This document shows positions 8,155 to 12,238 of a DNA stretch of 12,238 bases, one piece after another. The stretch's first letter is position 1. The number at the start of each line of letters is the position of its first letter. The position numbers were made by a program, and so were the translations under genes. Source of the stretch: Lachnospiraceae bacterium (GTDB lineage Bacteria > Bacillota > Clostridia > Lachnospirales > Lachnospiraceae); assembly GCA_014804185.1 (NCBI GenBank), contig JAAVAG010000212.1:1-12238 (forward strand). The letters run 5' to 3'. A model generated the notes under the pieces. The model worked only from the letters and a program-made list of their open reading frames with translations, was not told the origin of the DNA and made no database searches.

Positions 8155-11100
8155 TCACAGCCTGCCGCACAGGTATCTGTGTGCATCCATAATGGTATTC
8201 TGTGTTTTTCCGGCGATAAAATAAAAATCCATCTGCGCTTCGTTTTCCGTATAAAGATAGGAGCCATAAGCCGGAATATCACAGCATACTGCCGCTCCCT
8301 CCGCCGCCAGCAAAATGCCGTACCCCCGGTCAGACAGAATAAAAGGCAGTTCCTCCGCGCCGCCCTCCTGGGAAATATAGCGCGCCGTCCCGCGCAGGTT
8401 CAAGACGCCCTGTCCCCCGGCGCCGATCCCGTAAATCTTCTCTTCTTTTTTCCAGTCCATATACATCCACAGTCTGTTTCCGCCGATTCCTTTTTCGATC
8501 TGGCGCGGCTCTCTGCGCCTCTCTTCCAGCAAAACTTTTTTATCCCTGGTCAGATAGCTGATGGCGCCGGTGGCCTTATCCACCCGCAGGCAGAGTTCAT
8601 CCGTGACCATTTCTACCGCGCCTCCGGCTTCTCTGTACATCCACGCTCTTTCCACTCTGCGCGCCGCAATCTGCGGTTTACAGATCGCTGCGATCTGCTG
8701 CTCCCTGGAAAAAGTAACCCGTATAATCGCGCTGCCCACAGGACTCAGCCGCAAAATGCCATAGCGGCTCTGCAGATACAGCCCGTCCGCCTGTTTCATC
8801 ACCCACTTCACGGCAAGATCAATCTTTCCGTGCCCGGGCGGCCGAAGCGTTTCGGTGGCGGGCATATCCCCAAAAGCCCTGTCTGCCGTCGTCTGCGGTT
8901 TCTTTGGGAGTGCAGGCTGCCCCTGATTCTCCTGCACTTTCTGCAAAGGCTCTTCCCTGCGCTTTTCCTCCCGTCTTGCCCTGCGCTGTCCCTCCGGCTC
9001 CGACTCCACAAACCGTTTGTTTTGCACGATAGAGAGCTTCCGTCCCATAACGGGTTTTCCCGCTCCGTCTCCCGCCATGCCGCCTGCCGCACCGTCGGGA
9101 TATTTTCCGGCCATCCCCGTCCGGTCCTTTTCCTCCACCCCGGAATGGCTGTCGGGCTCAGGCAGCGGATCCGCGATCAGCCCGGTCAGATTTCCCATAT
9201 GAAGCACACACAGTTCATGGAGGGCGCGGGTGGCCGCCACATACAGAAGCTTTGCATGTCCGTCGTCAACGGGATATTCCTTTCTGTCAGGATCCAGAAT
9301 CAGCACAGCGTCAAATTCCAGTCCCTTTGTATATTCCACGGGAAGCACCATAATGCCGCTGCCAAAAACCGCCTTTTCCAGATCATTCTCCATGACTTCT
9401 ATATGCTCCCCCAACTCCTTTGCAGCCGCTGCCGCGCTCTCTCTGCTGCGGCAGACCACCGCAATGGTATCCAGCCCCTTTTCCTGCCACCGTCTGCACA
9501 CCGATGCAGCCGACCTAATCAGTTCTTTCCTGCTCCTGCGCTCCTGAACGCTAACCTGCTCCCCATGGCGGATGATCGGTTCCACCGGATAACCGTAAAA
9601 CCGTCCGTGATGCAGGATATCAGTTGCAAATTTCGAGATTTCCACCGTATTGCGGTAACTTTTTTTCAGCACGCCGAAGCTGTCCATGGCGTCCGGCAGC
9701 AGAAGTCTTCGCAGTTCTTCCCAATCGTTCAGGCCATAGCCGAAATGGATATTCTGGGAGACATCGCCCATAACCGTATAGGTACAGTCCCTTATGCAGT
9801 ATTTTAAAACACTGTATGCCATCATACCAAAATCCTGTGCCTCGTCGATGACCACATGATGCGCTTCACTGATCACCTCCGTCTCCTTGATGCGCTTGTA
9901 AATGTAAGCCAGCGCCGCCAGATCATACACGTCAAACTCTGTTTTCGGAAGATTCACCGCAAACCCTTTTTCGCGCTGCGCCGTCAGAAACTCCCGATAC
10001 AGATCAAAAATAGAGCGCTTCCAGACTTTTGCGCCGTATCTGCCGCGATAAGCCCTCAGGATCGCCTTTCTCTCACTCTCCGTATACTTGACGCCTTTCC
10101 CCAGAAATTCATCCTTGAGTTTGATGATCAGCCGTTCGTTGAGCATATCAATCTTACTCTGCACGGAAACGGTGGGATTCTGCCGGATATAACGTTCCAC
10201 CGCCTCGCCCGGGACGATCTCAATCAGATCCCCGGGAGCCGCCTCTTCCCCGCCTCTTCTGTCAAACACGCCCGTCTTTCCGTCCTGAAATCCTTCCACA
10301 AACTGTCTGCGATCCAGATATACCGTCTCTCGTGGAATCACCTCCCACTCCACTCTCCTGCAGTATTCCTCCAGATCGCGATACCAGGAAAGCGTCCCTT
10401 TGATATTCCCGCTTTTATCCATTTTGTCAGCGCTCAGAATCCGATATTTCTTTTCGTCCCAATCCTCATACAAAAGCCGGATAAACAGCTGTTCCATGGT
10501 CATCTGCCGGATACCGTACACATCCAGATCCGGCAGCACACCGGTGATGTACTCCAGCAGAATCCGGTTGCTCCCCACAATGTAAAAATCATCGGGCCTG
10601 AAGCGGTCCGGATAATTATACAGAATAAAAGAGATCCGGTGCATGGCGACGGTAGTCTTTCCGGAGCCGGCGACCCCCTGCACAATGATATTGTGGTAAG
10701 GCGATCTGCGGATGATATCATTCTGCTCTTTCTGAATGGTTGCAATGATCTCCCCCAGCACTGCCTGCTTGTTTTTGGCCAGATATTTTGTCAGAAGGTC
10801 ATCGTTGGCTATGACCTCCGAGTCAAAATAATCCAGCAGTCTCCCATCCTCGATCTCATAAGTGCGTTTCAGTTTCAGATCGATGGGCATCTCCGTCCCG
10901 TCCGGCGCCGCATAACTGCATTTTCCCAGGCCGTTTTCATAATAGGTGTTGGCCACCGGCGCTCTCCAGTCAACCACCACCAGGTGCGTCGCATCCTCCG
11001 ATATGCCGCCCCTGCCAATGTAGAAAGATTCCTCTCTGCCAAGTGTCTCGTCCCGGAACACGATTCTTCCGAAATATGGCTTTTTCATCGCTTTTTCATT

Positions 11101-11343
11101 TCGTTCCAGAGCGCGCGCCATGTGATCGTGCAGCGTGATCGTATTCTCCAGCAGATTGATCACCTCCGGATTGTCATCGTGAAAATGATCCAGCATCTCA
11201 TCGATGTCTTCTTTCATCCGAGCGACTTCCCCGCCGTAATTTTCCACATTGCTGCGGACAATGCCGAGAACTTTCTCCAGGTATGACTCCTCCGCCTGCC
11301 TGGACATATCCGCCGTTACGCCTGCTGTTTCCTTCTCCATCAT
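8155..11343 (-). CDS. helD: HelD-like SF1 helicase fused to a GH31 N-terminal-like beta-sandwich domain
   Basis: This is a 1062-residue protein. Residues 1-721 form a HelD-type UvrD-family ATPase, known in Firmicutes for freeing stalled RNA polymerase. It has an N-terminal coiled coil (about 15-85), the HelD-typical PYFGRIVF and WRAPVANTYY segments, Walker A GVAGSGKTT (223-231), Walker B DEAQD (500-504), GDVSQNI (526-532), KSYRNT (561-566), KGLEFDAV (673-680) and YVAATRA (701-707). Residues 722-840 are a Gly-rich then Arg/Glu-rich linker. Residues 841-1062 resemble the N-terminal domain of family 31 glycosidases (DELCLRVDKATGAISYL, KIYGIGAGGQGVLNLRG, PFILSDRGYGILL, DFYFIAGKTQNTIMDAHRYLCGR), ending where the catalytic barrel should start, so no glycosidase activity is expected. 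AGGAGG lies three bases before the first ATG and six before a second at 11340, which may be the real start. Confidence 0.88.
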   Translation of the reverse strand: MMEKETAGVTADMSRQAEESYLEKVLGIVRSNVENYGGEVARMKEDIDEMLDHFHDDNPEVINLLENTITLHDHMARALERNEKAMKKPYFGRIVFRDETLGREESFYIGRGGISEDATHLVVVDWRAPVANTYYENGLGKCSYAAPDGTEMPIDLKLKRTYEIEDGRLLDYFDSEVIANDDLLTKYLAKNKQAVLGEIIATIQKEQNDIIRRSPYHNIIVQGVAGSGKTTVAMHRISFILYNYPDRFRPDDFYIVGSNRILLEYITGVLPDLDVYGIRQMTMEQLFIRLLYEDWDEKKYRILSADKMDKSGNIKGTLSWYRDLEEYCRRVEWEVIPRETVYLDRRQFVEGFQDGKTGVFDRRGGEEAAPGDLIEIVPGEAVERYIRQNPTVSVQSKIDMLNERLIIKLKDEFLGKGVKYTESERKAILRAYRGRYGAKVWKRSIFDLYREFLTAQREKGFAVNLPKTEFDVYDLAALAYIYKRIKETEVISEAHHVVIDEAQDFGMMAYSVLKYCIRDCTYTVMGDVSQNIHFGYGLNDWEELRRLLLPDAMDSFGVLKKSYRNTVEISKFATDILHHGRFYGYPVEPIIRHGEQVSVQERRSRKELIRSAASVCRRWQEKGLDTIAVVCRSRESAAAAAKELGEHIEVMENDLEKAVFGSGIMVLPVEYTKGLEFDAVLILDPDRKEYPVDDGHAKLLYVAATRALHELCVLHMGNLTGLIADPLPEPDSHSGVEEKDRTGMAGKYPDGAAGGMAGDGAGKPVMGRKLSIVQNKRFVESEPEGQRRARREEKRREEPLQKVQENQGQPALPKKPQTTADRAFGDMPATETLRPPGHGKIDLAVKWVMKQADGLYLQSRYGILRLSPVGSAIIRVTFSREQQIAAICKPQIAARRVERAWMYREAGGAVEMVTDELCLRVDKATGAISYLTRDKKVLLEERRREPRQIEKGIGGNRLWMYMDWKKEEKIYGIGAGGQGVLNLRGTARYISQEGGAEELPFILSDRGYGILLAAEGAAVCCDIPAYGSYLYTENEAQMDFYFIAGKTQNTIMDAHRYLCGRL

Positions 11344-11500
11344 TAGCCTCCTCTTCTTCTCTGGCTGCTCATTGTTATCGGTGCGTCATTTAATGTACCA
11401 ATAATGTAATGGAAAAGCGAAAAAAATACTAGACTTTTTTTTCCTGATATGTTAAACTACATAATGAAGTGTGGGAAAATTACAGATTGCAACGCTTAAC

Positions 11501-11523
11501 CGCTCTCTGAAGAGCGTTTTTTT
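11501..11523 (+). terminator. Intrinsic terminator on the plus strand
   Basis: CGCTCT pairs with AGAGCG around a CTGA loop (11501-11516), followed by seven T (11517-11523). It reads as a terminator only on the plus strand, where no gene is seen upstream. It may end an unseen small or antisense RNA, or be a leftover. Confidence 0.6.
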
Positions 11524-11538
11524 GTGCAATAATTTATC

Positions 11539-11579
11539 AAAAAAGCGACACTGCCAATTAGATCAACAGCATCGCTTTT
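11539..11579 (-). terminator. Terminator of ssrA
   Basis: On the minus strand AAAAGCGATGCTG (11567-11579) pairs with CAGTGTCGCTTTT (11541-11553) over 13 positions including two G-U pairs, and ends in a T-run (to 11539). It sits about 80 bases past the mature tmRNA 3' end and is the natural stop for ssrA. The A/T-flanked stem may also work in the opposite direction. Confidence 0.8.
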
Positions 11580-11587
11580 CGTGTGTC

Positions 11588-11683
11588 ATCGAGTCCTCTT
11601 ATATGGACCAGACGGGAGTCTGAACCCAACGGGTTCGACTCGCTATCGAATCCTCTCATATGGACCAGACGGGAGTCGAACCC
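11588..11683 (-). repeat. Direct repeat of the ssrA 3' end, attachment-site-like
   Basis: Copy A (11645-11683) comprises the last T-loop and acceptor bases of ssrA plus 16 bases of flank. Copy B (11588-11627) is the same sequence downstream with two substitutions and one inserted base, at a period of 57. Between them, 11629-11641 is an exact 13-base inverted copy of the T-arm (ACGGGTTCGACTC), which also lets 11622-11636 fold as a 6-bp hairpin. Repeats of an RNA gene's 3' end are the usual mark of site-specific integration. No integrase is visible in the window. Confidence 0.8.
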
Positions 11684-12088
11684 GTGTCCAAAAGCCTATT
11701 CCCTGTCCTTCTACTATCATAGTCAGTTCTTTTTGCCAAAAATCTGCGCAGCAGATTTTTAGCATTTTCCCTCCCGCGCCGGGAAGCTGACACCCAAACG
11801 CGCTCGGTAGCTTCATCATACGCCCGGAGCCGCAAAGCTTAAGCCCCGTCGTTTCCCACATCGTCGATGCCCGGATTCCGGAGTGTGGGTGCCCCGGAGC
11901 GGACAAGCCGCCTTAGGCGGCGTCACTCACAGCGAAGTTAAACCGAGGTTTAACTTACGCTGCCAGTGCATACTGAGTATTATCTTCAGCGTTTAGTTTA
12001 ATAGCGAACATAGTTCGCAGCGCGATTAACGTGTCGCAACGGATAGCTTCTCCAGCTGCAAGACCCCTGTCGAAACCTTTACTACCCC
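11661..12088 (-). ncRNA. ssrA: Transfer-messenger RNA (tmRNA)
   Basis: tmRNA rescues ribosomes stuck on stop-less mRNA together with SmpB and tags the product for proteolysis. The 5' end GGGGTAG with GGTTTCGACAGGGG downstream is the standard tmRNA start. The 3' end has T-arm ACGGG-TTCGACT-CCCGT, acceptor CTGGTCC and discriminator A; CCA is not encoded. The tag frame probably resumes at GCT (11990-11988), after TAAAC, and reads AEDNTQYALAA then TAA at 11955-11957; the ALAA end is the normal protease signal. Stems fitting pseudoknots are visible, for example GCGAAC/GTTCGC before the tag and GCCGCC/GGCGGC after it. At 428 bases it is longer than most, partly through an extra perfect hairpin at 11738-11760. 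The acceptor stem contains a G-G mismatch. Confidence 0.97.
11738..11760 (-). repeat. Perfect 10-bp hairpin inside ssrA
   Basis: Two 10-base arms (AAAAATCTGC and its complement) flank a 3-base loop, with TGC/GCA able to extend the base. It lies between the pseudoknot region and the conserved 3' strand of helix 2. It may be a natural helix of this tmRNA lineage or a small palindromic insertion. Confidence 0.6.
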
Positions 12089-12097
12089 AAATTGTTT

Positions 12098-12238
12098 TCA
12101 CTTACCTGTTCTCTCTGTAAGCAACTCTATTATAGCATCTTCTAATGCTCTTGGCAAGTGAACTTGTAGTTCAATTTGCGTTAATTTCGTCTTTATTGGG
12201 ACATCTTCTCCAAGTCCTCTGATACTCACGGCCGAATA
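12098..12238 (-). CDS. Possible C-terminal end of a gene entering from outside the window
   Basis: A minus-strand frame is open from the window edge through 46 codons to a TGA at 12098-12100, ten bases before the mature tmRNA 5' end. The peptide includes IELQVHLPRALEDAIIELL, which looks like an amphipathic helix, and ends TERTGK. I do not recognise it, and it is not a SmpB C-terminus. Codons such as ATA, TTA and AGA are commoner here than in the neighbouring genes. An open frame this short can arise by chance, and the ssrA promoter lies within it. Confidence 0.35.
   Translation of the reverse strand, partial: YSAVSIRGLGEDVPIKTKLTQIELQVHLPRALEDAIIELLTERTGK
12129..12157 (-). promoter_or_regulatory. 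Sigma-A promoter of ssrA
   Basis: The minus strand shows TTGCCA (12152-12157), a 17-base spacer and a perfect TATAAT (12129-12134). The start would fall near 12121, leaving a precursor of about 33 bases before the mature 5' end, as expected for RNase P processing. That leader can form a CTTAC/GTAAG stem. Confidence 0.9.

Noticed and set aside
8155..8823. A functional glycosidase
   Set aside because: The catalytic barrel with its nucleophile aspartate is absent, and no continuation is found in any frame before the next gene.
8179..11286. Long plus-strand open frames opposite the helicase gene (8179-9807 and 9856-11286)
   Set aside because: They are mirror frames of a clearly coding minus-strand gene, rich in His, Arg, Pro and Phe, without ribosome binding sites or recognisable domains.
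11588..11627. A tRNA or second tmRNA gene at the downstream repeat
   Set aside because: Only a T-loop and acceptor fragment is present, with an inserted base in the loop and no D-arm, anticodon or 5' half.
11643..11906. Minus-strand open frame across the tmRNA 3' half
   Set aside because: It lies wholly within ssrA and its flank; the sequence is explained by RNA structure.

Overview
The window looks like chromosomal DNA of a moderate-GC Clostridia member, most likely Lachnospiraceae. The pointers are protein style (HelD, HflX, an OmpR/sensor-kinase pair, a DUF2339-like membrane protein), AGGAGG-type ribosome binding sites, and a Firmicutes-type one-piece tmRNA with an ALAA-ending tag. This assignment rests on recognition, not on a search. 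Every supported gene is on the minus strand, so transcription runs from high to low coordinates.

Right edge (about 11.58-12.24 kb): the minus-strand tmRNA gene ssrA (11661-12088) has a textbook sigma-A promoter (TTGCCA-17-TATAAT) and a 13-bp terminator hairpin at 11539-11579. The promoter lies inside the last 46 codons of an unrecognised reading frame that enters from outside the window. Just after the ssrA 3' end, about 40 bp of that end (T-loop, acceptor strand and flank) is repeated imperfectly with a 57-bp period. This is the pattern left by integrases that use ssrA as an attachment site. A short intergenic stretch follows, with an orphan plus-oriented terminator.

Middle (8.16-11.34 kb): a 1062-residue protein combines a complete HelD-like superfamily 1 helicase (RNA polymerase recycling factor type) with a charged linker and a C-terminal domain. 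That domain resembles the N-terminal beta-sandwich of glycoside hydrolase family 31 and stops where the catalytic barrel would begin. It is the most unusual object in the window. A 14-bp perfect-class hairpin follows it, then a small single-pass membrane protein of unknown function.

Left (0.2-7.4 kb): a close-packed minus-strand run follows: OmpR-family response regulator and sensor kinase (sharing one base, TAATG), HflX GTPase, HD-domain nucleotidase-like hydrolase, large multi-pass membrane protein with a Pro-rich cytoplasmic N-terminus, and a lipoprotein coupled to it by a 4-base overlap. Gaps are 26-57 bases or none, so these genes are probably co-transcribed. The theme is housekeeping and stress: ribosome rescue (tmRNA, HflX), RNA polymerase recycling (HelD), nucleotide clean-up and envelope sensing.

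Left edge (1-221): no gene, but a very strong minus-strand promoter (TTGACA-17-TATGAT) preceded by A/T tracts resembling an UP element. It drives a leader out of the window, quite possibly a ribosomal RNA operon.
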